Source of the DNA: Periplaneta americana
Lineage: Eukaryota > Arthropoda > Insecta > Blattodea > Blattidae
Assembly (NCBI RefSeq): GCF_040183065.1
Contig: NC_091119.1
Coordinates: 101,799,774-101,863,773, forward strand
DNA: 64,000 nucleotides
Direction: 5' to 3'
The translations under genes and the position numbers were made by a program. Below the pieces are notes generated by a model. The model was not told the origin of the DNA. It was given only the letters and a program-made list of their open reading frames with translations, and did not search any database. Below, piece by piece: positions 55,531 through 64,000 of this stretch (position 1 is its first letter; each line of letters begins with the position of its first letter).

Positions 55531-55790
55531 TTCACGGTAATAGTAAATGATACTGAACGTTGTATTTTTGAAAATTGGCAGTACTTCTGTTGTGCCAAAG
55601 ATTATCGCGAGTTTAAAAGTAATTAACGAACTTAGAATTATTATTTCAAACAACGACATTTCCATTGCTAGTTCTAAATTTAAATGGGTTCTTGGCAAAG
55701 ATATGGTAATGCATAAGTGGTCTAAATTCGACACTCTTTTGAGTCATTTGAATTCTTAAAAAATTTGGAATTTATCACCAAACGAGAAAA
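55372..55790 (+). pseudogene. Uncharacterised coding remnant
   Basis: A plus-strand frame reads KREEPEERRKEAEARDGDAF then DFNQYRSRIENMKIDGFTVI, and continues in a second frame (FLKIGSTSVVPKIIASLKVI, SKFKWVLGKDMVMHKWSKFD). The charged start looks like a coiled segment. I do not recognise a family. The frame change and the inverted duplicate of part of it suggest a dead, rearranged fragment, probably TE-derived. Confidence 0.35.
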
Positions 55791-55951
55791 TTGAACTAGC
55801 GTCAAACTTGTTGCGCAACTACTGCGATGAAGTTGACTAAAGTTCTGGACTATACAGTAAGGTTAAGTTTTTGAAGGAGCAAGCATAGGCGGAGTTATAG
55901 GGGGGTACATGGGGGACACTACCCCCCAAAAATTGTCAACTCCTTTACCGT
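55791..55951. other. Unassigned, with a GC-rich patch
   Basis: GGCGGAGTTATAGGGGGGTA and CACTACCCCCCAAAAA near 55890-55930 resemble a hAT-type terminus, but no partner was found. Confidence 0.3.
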
Positions 55952-56690
55952 TATACAGGATGATTCAAAACCTCTGCGACAAACTATGAGGGGTGATAGA
56001 TCTAACAATAAGGAACTCTTTTTGTTAAAAAAACCTATGTTTTTTGACGCGTCGTTTCGAAGTTACCGTTGAAAATGTTTTTGCGCGGGCGTATGTCAGT
56101 GTAGGCGAATGTGTGCATCCCTGTTTGTTTGTTGAGATGTATGTAAGAGACGAAAAGGGCTGTTGTTGTTTGTTTACGTTTAATGTTCAATACCTTTTTC
56201 TTTCAGTTCAGTCTAATCATCAATTGAGAAAGGATGTCTACACTTTCCCGAGTTAGACGACATGGTAATGTGTTATGGGGGAGGCTCACGGAAACGGAAG
56301 AAGAGCTCTCCACATGTACCAACAACAGTTTCAAAACAGAAATCACCCTCACCACACAATGTTTGCTCTACTTTATCAGCGCCTTCGAGACGATGGGTCT
56401 CTTCGTCTCCGGCGCATTGGTGGAAGACTACGTAGACATCCATTCTAAATTGATGATTACACTGAACTGAAATGAAAAGGCATTGAACATTAAACGTAAA
56501 CAAACAACAACAACCCTTCTCTTGTCTTACAAACATCTCAACAAACAAGGGTGCACACATTCTCATACATTGACGTATGCCCGCGCAAAAACATTTTCAA
56601 CGGTAACTTTGAAACAACATAGGTTGTTTAACAAAAAGAGATCTATCACCCCTCAGAGTTTGTTGCAGAGTTTTTTAATCATCCTGTATA
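55952..56690. mobile_element. Long foldback element, 739 bp
   Basis: Perfect outer TATACAGGATGATT / AATCATCCTGTATA, then inverted arms of about 300 bp each with few differences (shared GAGGGGTGATAGATCT, GTTACCGTTGAAAATG, TTTTTGCGCGGGC, GTTTACGTTTAATGTTCAAT, CAGTTCAGT). The centre is about 120 bp (56270-56390). ORFs in the arms are mirror images of each other, not genes. The superfamily is not clear; a TA-target element is possible. Confidence 0.9.
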
Positions 56691-57509
56691 TTAAAATTAG
56701 AAAATAATTAATTCAAAAGATGTTTTTTGTTTTCGTTTATGATTAAGTTTCTGTGCTTAATTGACGAATTAATGTTTTCAGACCATGTGTCTGGACTATA
56801 ATATATTTTATTTTAAATTTCTGAATGTATAATAATCTCTATACATCATTTGAATGGGAATATTGAGAAACCACACACGTCCATAAAAGTAAAATTTTCA
56901 GGAACGACAAAAACCACACAGCTACTTTTATCTAATACTTTGACCCCGTAAAAAAATATATGTGGTTAAGTACAGTAAGTTAAAGATTTTCAGTAGATTT
57001 CATCCCTATGCGACATCTATTTTCCGAGAAAAAATATATAAAAGCCGTTGGATATGTGTTGTTTCTCAATATTTTGAACATAAATTAATTAGCAGAATAC
57101 AATAAAATATTACATCTTTACTCACAACAAATGGTTTCTTTGCAAAATTGTCACAGATCATCAATATATCATTTTCATGTGTAGTATTACTGTAAACTTC
57201 AAAACAGAACAATAAAATTAAATTTTTATTCAGAATAAATTGTTACTTAGGATTGCAAATCCTTCACAGATCATCAATATAATAAAATATTCATTCATTT
57301 TCATGTATAGTCAAACTTTAAGCTTCAGAATAGAACGTTAAAATGATATTCTTATTCAGGAAAAATTGTTACTTATTTCTAAACATTCACAGATCATCAA
57401 TATAATACAATATTAATTTATTTTTATGTGTACTCAGAGAGTAAACGTCGGAATAGAACAATAAAATTAGATTTTTATTCACAACAAAGGGTAAAAGTAA
57501 AAAGTAAAT

Positions 57510-57738
57510 TGTCCACACCTGTGGAGTAACAGCTAGCGCGTCTGGCCGCGAAACCAGGTGGCCCAGGTTCGATTTCCGGTCAGGGCAAGTTGCCTGGTTG
57601 AGGTTTTTTCGGGATTTTCTCTCAACCAAATATGAGAAAATCCTGGATAACTTTCGGTGCTAGACCCCGAACTCATTTCACCGGCATTATCACGTTCATC
57701 TCATTCAGACGCTAAATAACCTACTAAAATAATAAAAA
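57510..57738 (+). mobile_element. SINE family 1, copy 2
   Basis: Same family as 50650-50907 (GTCCACACCTGTGGAGTAAC start; CACCGGCATTATCACG in the body). Duplication AAAAAGTAAAT at 57499-57509 and 57739-57749. More diverged: B-box CAGGTTCGATTTCC. Confidence 0.9.
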
Positions 57739-57744
57739 AAAAAG

Positions 57745-58317
57745 TAAATCCGTGGTGCTACAGCATATGAAGGACCAAGACTGACCAGCCGGTTGCTGGT
57801 CTCACGTCGACATGCTGAAGCAGAGGTGAACGATCATCCAACCAGACTGGAGGTATCGTGTGGTATTTTTAAGTAGGTTATTTTATGTCGCTTTATCAAC
57901 ATATTAGGTTATTTAGCGTCTGAATGAGATAAAGGTGATAATGCCGGTGAAATGAGTCCGAGATCCAACACCGAAAGTTACCCAGCATTTGCTCATATTG
58001 GTTGAGGGAAAACCCCGGTAAAAACCTCAAGCATTTAACTTGCCCCGACCGGGAATCGAACCCGAGTCACCTGGTTTCGCGGCCAGACACGCTAACCATT
58101 ACCCCACAGGTGTGCACTGGTATCGTGTGGTTAGCACGATGATGACCCCAACCGTTATAGCTGGTTTGCGAAACCGGATTTTCGCTACCTATCACAGTTC
58201 CCCAAGTACATCACGATGCTAGGTGCACATCGGTCCCATTAGTAGGCCTACACTAGCAGAAATTTCATGAGAAAATTTCTTTCCCCATGAGGACTCGAAC
58301 GAGCGCACATTCCTCAG
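57745..58317 (-). mobile_element. SINE-like repeat (family 3), minus strand, split by SINE family 1
   Basis: Outer element between the AACAAAGGGTA duplications. On the minus strand the B-box-like CGTTCGAGTCC lies near the right end (58294), followed by TTTCTCATGAAATTTC and GCAAACCAGC; after the inner SINE come ACCAGCAACCGGCTGG and an A-rich tail. The tRNA-like left half is missing, so it is 5'-truncated or not tRNA-derived. Confidence 0.55.
57865..58118 (-). mobile_element. SINE family 1, copy 3 (minus strand)
   Basis: Reverse complement of the family: GGTGATAATGCCGGTGAAAT, and the complement of GGGTTCGATTCCC near 58055. Perfect 13-bp duplication GGTATCGTGTGGT (57852-57864, 58119-58131). Inserted within the family 3 repeat. 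Confidence 0.95.
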
Positions 58318-58429
58318 AACAAAGGGTACATATTGCAAATTTAATCCTTCACAAATCATCAATATCATATTATAATACTCAATCATTTTCATGTGTAATC
58401 ATAATGTAAACTTCCTACACCCCTTCGTT

Positions 58430-58740
58430 TTCTGGAAGGAATCTGTGGGACTTTTCCAGATGATCAGTCTTTTGTTTATTAATTGGCGAACTTCCTTTAT
58501 ATGATATGGTTTTAGGGCTCTGAGGAATCAATGAACGTTCTGATAATACAAAAGTATGTTCCATTATTCTTTCATCTATGTGTACTTTTGCTTTTACAAC
58601 TCCGAAATTTTCACTGGAGTAATGAAACTGATGGAATTCAGTTTAAAATGGTTCTTACTGAGAACGTGGGGTTCCTCTCACTTGAATTTCCAGAGACTAT
58701 GTATTCTTGCGATAATGGTGAGGCCACCATTCTTTAAAAT
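58430..58740 (-). pseudogene. Possible DUF7869-like C-terminal tail (weak)
   Basis: Minus-strand frames give LPQSPKTISYKGSSPINKQK and HRFLPENE-like endings, reminiscent of the C-terminus of DUF7869-type proteins, within the span of motif set C. Stops are frequent and no upstream core could be read. Treat as a hint only. Confidence 0.2.
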
Positions 58741-59763
58741 CAATATTTCAGTTCTTTCTGGAACTGTAACTTAAAGTAATTTTTTGAACTGATTAACTTT
58801 TTCAGTTTCCTTTCTATAACGCCAAAATCACGGTCGCAGGGGAGGAAGGAATGGCCTCTTATGGGGAAGTATTGTGTGATTGTTTCAAACCTTCCCTGTG
58901 CTGGGGAAAATTGTATTTAATATACATTGTTACCAAACTATAATAATTATTTTTAATTAATTGATGGTAAATCTTATGCATGTGCTGCCAATCTAAGAAT
59001 CTAAAATATTGAGAAACCTCACAAGTTCTGAATATGTGTGGTTTCTCTTCATATTGGAAATAAGTTGAACTGAATTCTGGCATAGGATATGATGGAAGAT
59101 GTAGTGTCCAGTGACGATTCCTCCATGAAGGATATGTGGATGATCCTACAGTTTAATTTCGTGCCTCTGAGGATAGAAAACATTTTAATGACAGATTTTA
59201 TTTTTAATGCTTCCCGATGTAATAATTTTCTTCAAACTTTCACTTTCTGTCGTGAGTTGTCGCCACTGCACATCTCAGACCTTAGGAAAACTTTCCGAGG
59301 AACCATCCAAATATCTTACAATTAATATTACAGCAAACGGCTTTTTCTAGCAGTGAAGTTACAGACAGGGGTGAGTGCGGAGGGCGGGGTATGGCTTGCC
59401 TTTAACCGCATTTGAGGATATGACCGTATATCCTAATACTACGACCCTTCTTTCTGGGTGGTGGTGAGGAAACCCTATCAGAGACTACAATACGAATTTC
59501 AAGTACCCTTGTAGCCTCCTTAATTGCAGTTCATTGGTCATTTTAAAAGGCCGGAATAAATGAAATAATAATTTAAAATGATATAACATAAAAAATAAAA
59601 TGAATCAAAACCAAAATTACATAAAAATAAATAAAATAAGCTATAGGCTAATAAAACACAAGAATTAACAGAACTTTTAGATGACAGGACTGCCGAACGA
59701 ATATCTGAAGTTGCATTTGATCATTTAGAAGAATGTAACTGTAGCAAGAAATTAGTTGCGCAT
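58741..59763. other. Unassigned sequence
   Basis: Apart from motif-set-C copies near 59003-59050, nothing recognised. Confidence 0.4.
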
Positions 59764-59765
59764 GC

Positions 59766-59819
<54 letters not shown>
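59764..59819 (+). repeat. (ATT)n microsatellite
   Basis: About 18 units. The poly-tyrosine ORF is an artefact. Confidence 0.97.
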
Positions 59820-60886
59820 TTATGTCTTGGTCATCAGTCGTCAATCTCATATCCTACAAACAAAAAATATCACGAGTCGCCACTGGTAGTGTCTCTCTTC
59901 AGAATGATGCGTCCTGGTGTGTAGAATACAAAATGGAATGTAACTCAATTTCGTAAAAAAGTGGACATTTCGGGTTTCTCAATATTTCCATTCATTTGAG
60001 GAATGAAATCATTGTAATGTTTCTTTTGTAACAGCCTGTACTCATGTGTTAGAAGTCTGCAGGTGTTCAGGCCGCCACTTGGAGAAATATAAATAACATA
60101 CTGCACAACGTTGCAGAAAAAAAAAGTGATTCCGGTATAATGTGTAAACTTAAAGACGAGATAAATAAAATAATTAGAGTTTACATTAATTGTTATGATA
60201 TCTTCAGGAAAGTAAGCTTCATATAAACAATTTTGTTAGCACTGTTACGTAATTTTATTGATGCATGCATGTATTTCTGTACGAAAGACAAAAACAGGGA
60301 GATTGTTTTAAGTTATGCCTATTATAATATGTACTAGACCTACAGTTCAAGCCCTATACAACTCCGTCTGAAACATCGCGGATATGGATGTAAATGTAAG
60401 AAACAAATGCCCCGAAGGTAAATGATGTCCCCTCAAGAAAACTGTTCTCTCTCAACCTATGGGAGCAAGTATCACTGTTAACAACAAAAGCGCCGTAATA
60501 CTCGATTGATATTTTAGTACAGGCATCCTTGAATTATTTTTCAAATCCGCCATCCTATAGAACAGCCGTGGCGAAAATATGACTCATGAGCACATTGTGG
60601 CTCGCAATGATATCTGTGCATTTCTCTTGCTTCCTGTCTTCCCCAACCCCACCCTCTCACTCACTGGAGTCAAACTCCGTTCCATTTGTGTTTGTCTCTG
60701 ACCTGCGAGTGGCGTATCATCGCAATGTCTCTCTCAAAACCATGTACCTCTACAAATACGAAAGATTTTTTCTGCCAGTATGATGAGAATATTAAATTTT
60801 GAATTGTTCACAAGTATTACGAGGAAAATGGTCGTATAACAAAACGGCATTTTACTACATGTCACTCATGAAACATTAAAAGGTTA

Positions 60887-60888
<2 letters not shown>
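59820..60888. other. Unassigned sequence
   Basis: No family recognised; contains one motif-set-C copy near 59971. Confidence 0.4.

Positions 60889-60931
<43 letters not shown>
60889..60931 (+). repeat. (ATT)n microsatellite
   Basis: About 14 units, directly upstream of the hAT tail. Confidence 0.96.
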
Positions 60932-60944
60932 CTCTGTACGTCGA

Positions 60945-61237
60945 TCCTTTTTCAGCGGATGTACTAACAGATTTACAATGTATTGTGATGTTAAATGAAA
61001 GCTAGATGTAAGGATTTCACAAATGTTGAACTTTTCAAATCTTGCCAAAAAAATAAATATCCGAATTTTCGTTCTTTCGCTTGCTCTGTTCAAGCCATGT
61101 TCGCTGCAACTTACGTTTGTGAAAAGTTATTTTCAACAATGAAAGTAGTAAAAACCAAATTTAGATCACGACTGACAGACAAATACCTTCGTGATCAACT
61201 ACGACTGGCAGTAAGTGACTTAATTCCTGATTTTTGA
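60945..61237 (+). pseudogene. hAT transposase C-terminal fragment (GTF2IRD2/ZBED-like)
   Basis: PLFSADVLTDLQCIVMLNES, then a frame change, KARCKDFTNVELFKSCQKNK, YPNFRSFACSVQAMFAATYV, CEKLFSTMKVVKTKFRSRLT and DKYLRDQLRLAVSDLIPDF with a natural stop at 61235. The ATYVCEKLFSTMK...RSRLTD block is the hAT dimerisation domain, the same subfamily as 42302-43608. Only one lesion in about 95 codons, but the N-terminal and catalytic parts are absent and no terminal repeats were seen. Confidence 0.82.
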
Positions 61238-62540
61238 AACTCTATCACAGAGACATTCTGAAGACAGTTAATTTTAGGTTGTGATAATGTTTCCTATGTT
61301 TCCTTGTTCATTTCTTTCTTCGTTACACGTGCTAAACATTAGTTTGAAGCCTTGTACTGTATAAAATTATATTTAAGTGCTTGACGTAAGGAAAATGAAT
61401 ATCCGTTAATAAGTCAGACAGTTGCTTCACTTCCCTTTCGGGTGTCCACCTCCCTCCATAGGTGCTATGCACGTTGCAGGTTACACAGTGGCTCGGCGCA
61501 CTATCACACTTTTGCCACGGCTGCTGTAGACAATTATGGAGTTCCACCATCCTCATCCTATCTAAGACAGCTATCCCACGTCTTGAGTCCACTCCCATGC
61601 TCAAATCCCTATTGATTAAAATATCTTTCTGAAAAAGCTTAGATATTAGAAGATCACGAGAAAGTTGTTAACTTATTACTGGATGAAATTTATGTTAAAC
61701 CTGCAATTTCTTATAAGGGTGGCAAAATACAGGATTTCGCAGATAAATTGAACCTGCTACCACAGTGCAAGCATTTATGATTACGTCACTCTGTCAAACA
61801 ATAAAGATACATCATAAAGTCTTTTTCCCGCAAAAAATTTGACTTCAGGAAAGCTTTACGAGTTCGCAGTATCAATTGTAAATATCCTGAATCAGTGCAG
61901 TTTTCGAGGTATCACTCTCATTTCAGACAACAATAGAATCAACTGGAACATGCTAGAGAAATATGTAATGGACGACTAACGTCTACTTTTAAGAATCCCT
62001 TCAAAATGGGAGTGGAGATGATTGCAACTACAGGGGAGATTTAGATGCTGTTGTGGAATGTGGTTGTGAAGATGTTATTTTTGTTTGTGAGGATGTTGAG
62101 GTAGAGGAAAATATTGTCGGACCATCTGATCTGTGCCCCCGTAAGATATGCGAACTGAACCGTAATTCCTTCTCAGCCTCGGTAATTCATTTCTCTCCCT
62201 GCATTCCTATCTCTCTCTTTTCTAGCTCTCTCCCTTTCTCTCTCCCACTACTCACAATTTTTAGCCTTCTTGCGGGACAGTTTATTTGCACTTGCAGTCC
62301 AGTGTTGTCAACTCAACATGAACACTGTAGCACGGAGTGGCGAAAGAAATATTATTAAGCAAGTACGTAATAGCATCTTGCGATGAAGAGAAACAAACAG
62401 GTCAATATCTGTTTCCTATAAATCAGGCAACGTAAAGAGCAGCTGCGATCACAGGTGGGGCTAATTTTATTTCAATTGATTACATATTAAAATTACTTAG
62501 TTAACTAATACTAATAATACAATATTTTTATGTAATTTAT
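61238..62540. other. Unassigned sequence
   Basis: Includes a pyrimidine-rich run (TCTCTC...) near 62190-62250. No TE peptide or RNA recognised. Confidence 0.4.
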
Positions 62541-62544
62541 AATT

Positions 62545-62890
62545 TATATAGACAGGTCAGAGCGCCTAACAAAGAAAATCAGGAGAGAGGGAGGCTGTAC
62601 AGGAGATGAAGAGAAGAACAGACCAAGGGAACCTTTAATTCTTGTAGATGATATGAACCAATGTATTTTAAGAAGAAAGACACAAGAATTTTATACCGTG
62701 TAGAATGAAGTTCCGACATTGAAGAAATTACTGAAGATTGCGAGAGACAATATTTTCCAAGGTTGGAGAAAAACGCTGCAGAAAGTGATTCGAGACATGG
62801 GATTTAGGTTTCAAAAATGTAGAAATAGAAGATGTATTTTGATTGAAAGAAATGATATTGTAGCATGGAGGACCAGTTATTTATGATACC
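62545..62890 (+). pseudogene. Tc1/IS630-like transposase N-terminal fragment
   Basis: QCILRRKTQEFYTV, a stop, NEVPTLKKLLKIARDNIFQG, WRKTLQKVIRDMGFRFQKCR and NRRCILIERNDIVAWRTSYL. Helix-turn-helix regions ending RxILxERxDIVAWRxxYL precede the DDE domain in a group of insect Tc1/IS630-like transposase proteins; the assignment is from memory. Sequence after 62890 does not continue it, and no terminal repeats were found. Confidence 0.55.
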
Positions 62891-63448
62891 GTTTGACGAA
62901 AGTTTGGCAACATCCCTATTCGGCAAGATTCGTGGCTTGCTGTTTAACATGGTGGGAGCAAAGCAGGTGGAATGGAGTGAGTACAGGCGTTAACTTTTTC
63001 AAGAACGGCGACAGCGCTGAAGGGGCACAGATCCTATGGTCCGACAATATGATGGCTCTGATATAGGCCTACTACATTGCAGGTTATGTTGCCAAGTGTG
63101 TAAGTGTAGCAGTAAAGTGTGTTAGATGTAGATATGTTTTATACAGTCATCAGACATTGGAATATTCCAGTTATACAGTAGAATTGAATAATTATATAAG
63201 AATAATAGACAGAAAAGGACTCTTGTGGCGCACAATTTGTAAAAAAATGTGACTGTACTGGCATATAAAGTGTTTCAGTGTTTAATTTCGAACGAATATG
63301 AGAGCGACTTCATTAACCCTCTGCTGCATGAGTTATTTTCTCAAATAACGTTCAGCTGTTTTATTGGCGCCATAGACTCAGAGATACCAACTTCTTAAAT
63401 TTTCTTCGACTCTGTCTTCGTCAGTGCAACAAATCAAAGGCATCTCTA
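62891..63448. other. Unassigned sequence
   Basis: Nothing recognised. Confidence 0.4.
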
Positions 63449-63495
63449 GTCCCTATCATGGTGGAAGAATACCATTCTTCCACCATGGTCCCTAT
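63449..63495. repeat. 31-bp perfect palindrome between 8-bp direct repeats
   Basis: GTCCCTAT (63449-63456), then CATGGTGGAAGAAT + ACC + ATTCTTCCACCATG (63457-63487), then GTCCCTAT again (63488-63495). The 14-bp arms are perfect around a 3-nt spacer. It could be a minimal transposon remnant or a template-switch product. Confidence 0.9.
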
Positions 63496-63585
63496 TTACA
63501 CTTGCTATTTGTCGTTCGACTTACAGCGCGGGCGCATTGGCAGTACTAATTTCGTTCCTTTCCTTTCGACATCTGCTGAGTAGAA

Positions 63586-63755
63586 GCTGTTTCTATCATA
63601 GACTTACTAAATAACCGAGGTTTCTATTTCTGTGCGACATTTCCTAGGTGGGCCAGCCGAATTGACGCGACAGGACCCGAACATGGTTCGGAAAAGCAGT
63701 AGCAGACAACTTTTAATCAGCTGTTTCCATAGACTTACTAAATAACCGCGGCTGT
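63586..63755 (+). repeat. Direct repeat pair, ~132-bp period
   Basis: AGCTGTTTC(TAT)CATAGACTTACTAAATAACCG occurs at 63586 and 63718, both followed by a GGTTTCTAT / GGCTGTTTC variant. A short local duplication upstream of the MADF frame. Confidence 0.8.
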
Positions 63756-63784
63756 TTCTCTCTTTCCACGCGCTTTGTAGCATA

Positions 63785-64000
63785 ATGTCAGAGTGGAACA
63801 AAAACCAAGTAATGAAATTAATCAAGCTTTACGAGGAATTTCCATACTTTTATGACATCAGAAATAAGGACTATCACAATAGGATTTGGAGGGAAAATGC
63901 ACTGGAGTTTGTTTGTAAAAATTTGGAGTCTGTTCGTCCCAATACTATTCCTTCCGACATCAAAACAAATATAAAGAACATCAGGAGTCAATATGCAAGA
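63785..64000 (+). CDS. MADF-domain protein, N-terminus (runs off the window)
   Basis: ATG at 63785 opens a frame that stays open to the last base (72 codons): MSEWNKNQVMKLIKLYEEFP, YFYDIRNKDYHNRIWRENAL, then IPSDIKTNIKNIRSQYAR. W...LI.LYE..P.LYD...KDY.N...R..A and IK.KI..LRSQ are the signature of the MADF (Myb/SANT-like) DNA-binding domain of about 85-90 residues. MADF proteins are sequence-specific nuclear DNA-binding factors; insects have many, and PIF/Harbinger transposons carry a related second gene. No lesion is visible. The in-frame start is preceded by the ordinary context CATAATG. This is the best candidate for an intact gene in the window. Confidence 0.75.
   Translation, partial: MSEWNKNQVMKLIKLYEEFPYFYDIRNKDYHNRIWRENALEFVCKNLESVRPNTIPSDIKTNIKNIRSQYAR

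Larger units (their letters stand above)
57145..58425 (+). repeat. Diverged ~115-bp tandem array, split by SINE insertions
   Basis: Monomers begin CACAGATCATCAATAT at 57152, 57265 and 57388 and resume at 58350 (CACAAATCATCAATAT). Each contains TTTTCATGTG, AACTTC and AACAATAAAATTA. The ~825-bp gap is filled by SINEs; AACAAAGGGTA on both sides (57482-57492 and 58318-58328) marks the target duplication of the first one. Confidence 0.8.
56858..59989. repeat. Dispersed short-motif set C
   Basis: A GAATATTGAGAAACCACACA motif at 56858 (+), 57052 (-; ATGTGTTGTTTCTCAATATT), 59003 (+), 59030 (-; ATATGTGTGGTTTCTCTTCA) and 59971 (-; GGGTTTCTCAATATTTCC). A different motif from arrays A, B and D but a similar layout: ~20 bp, both orientations, spread around a weak transposase-like trace at 58430-58740. 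Confidence 0.45.

Noticed and set aside
56044-56566. ORFs inside the 55952-56690 foldback
   Set aside because: The plus and minus ORFs are mirror images produced by the inverted arms.
1-64000. LTR retrotransposons or endogenous viral sequences
   Set aside because: No protease/integrase/gag-type peptides, LTR pairs with primer-binding sites, or viral replicase motifs were recognised on either strand.

Overview
This is an AT-rich eukaryotic window, almost certainly from an insect. It holds long non-coding stretches, many decayed transposable elements (TEs) nested in one another, (ATT)n, (TG)n and (GA)n microsatellites, tRNA-derived SINEs, and no operon-like gene packing. The SINE whose tail contains CACCGGCATTATCACC and the RTE-type LINE with the [10 protein letters not shown] peptide resemble repeats I associate with cockroaches and other Blattodea. 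That is recall and inference, not a search result. Only two stretches look like possible non-TE coding sequence: a putative 86-bp internal exon on the minus strand at 28707-28792, and an intact MADF-domain reading frame that starts at 63785 and runs off the right edge. Even the MADF frame could belong to a PIF/Harbinger-type transposon.

Layout. 1-16.7 kb: repeat A copy 1; a rearranged LINE with an RNase H domain (LOA/I-like); repeat B copy 1, split by a 5'-truncated RNase H LINE (LINE2) and by a full-length but mutated endonuclease/RT LINE (LINE3); an R2-like LINE remnant on the minus strand joined to a P-element (THAP9-like) transposase pseudogene; a TTAA-flanked MITE; repeat C copy 1; a second LINE2 fragment; repeat A copy 2. 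17-30 kb: a foldback element; a minus-strand hAT pseudogene carrying a Penelope-like (PLE) insertion with hammerhead-like termini; an RT fragment; a 3 x 240 bp tandem repeat; an RTE-type LINE fragment holding a MITE; a second Penelope-like terminus; (TG)n; a SINE; the putative exon; a hAT 3' end. 29-42 kb: a Mutator-like transposase pseudogene and two transposase-like pseudogenes of what I believe is the DUF7869 family. Each of the three is accompanied by its own array of short repeated motifs. Repeat D is duplicated around a LINE6 fragment.

42-50 kb: repeat C copy 2, split by a 1307-bp hAT element (8-bp target-site duplication, TSD) that itself carries a TA-flanked and a TTAA-flanked MITE; a longer RTE copy; LINE6; repeat B copy 2, which preserves the empty sites of the LINE2 and LINE3 insertions. 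50-64 kb: a pseudogene of a recurrent arthropod family I cannot name, split by a SINE; an 81-bp 3' stub of LINE3 with perfect TSDs; a complete hAT element (perfect ATCATCAT TSD, split by a SINE); a second Mutator-like pseudogene; a 739-bp foldback; a diverged tandem array broken by SINE-in-SINE insertions; a hAT tail; a helix-turn-helix transposase fragment; a tiny perfect palindrome with 8-bp flanking repeats; and the MADF reading frame.

The paired paralogous repeats make this window a readable fossil record. Insertion order, empty sites, TSDs and even a LINE frameshift can be inferred inside it. The most unusual pattern is the association of unrelated short-motif arrays, possibly subterminal transposase-binding repeats, with DUF7869-like and Mutator-like transposase remnants.
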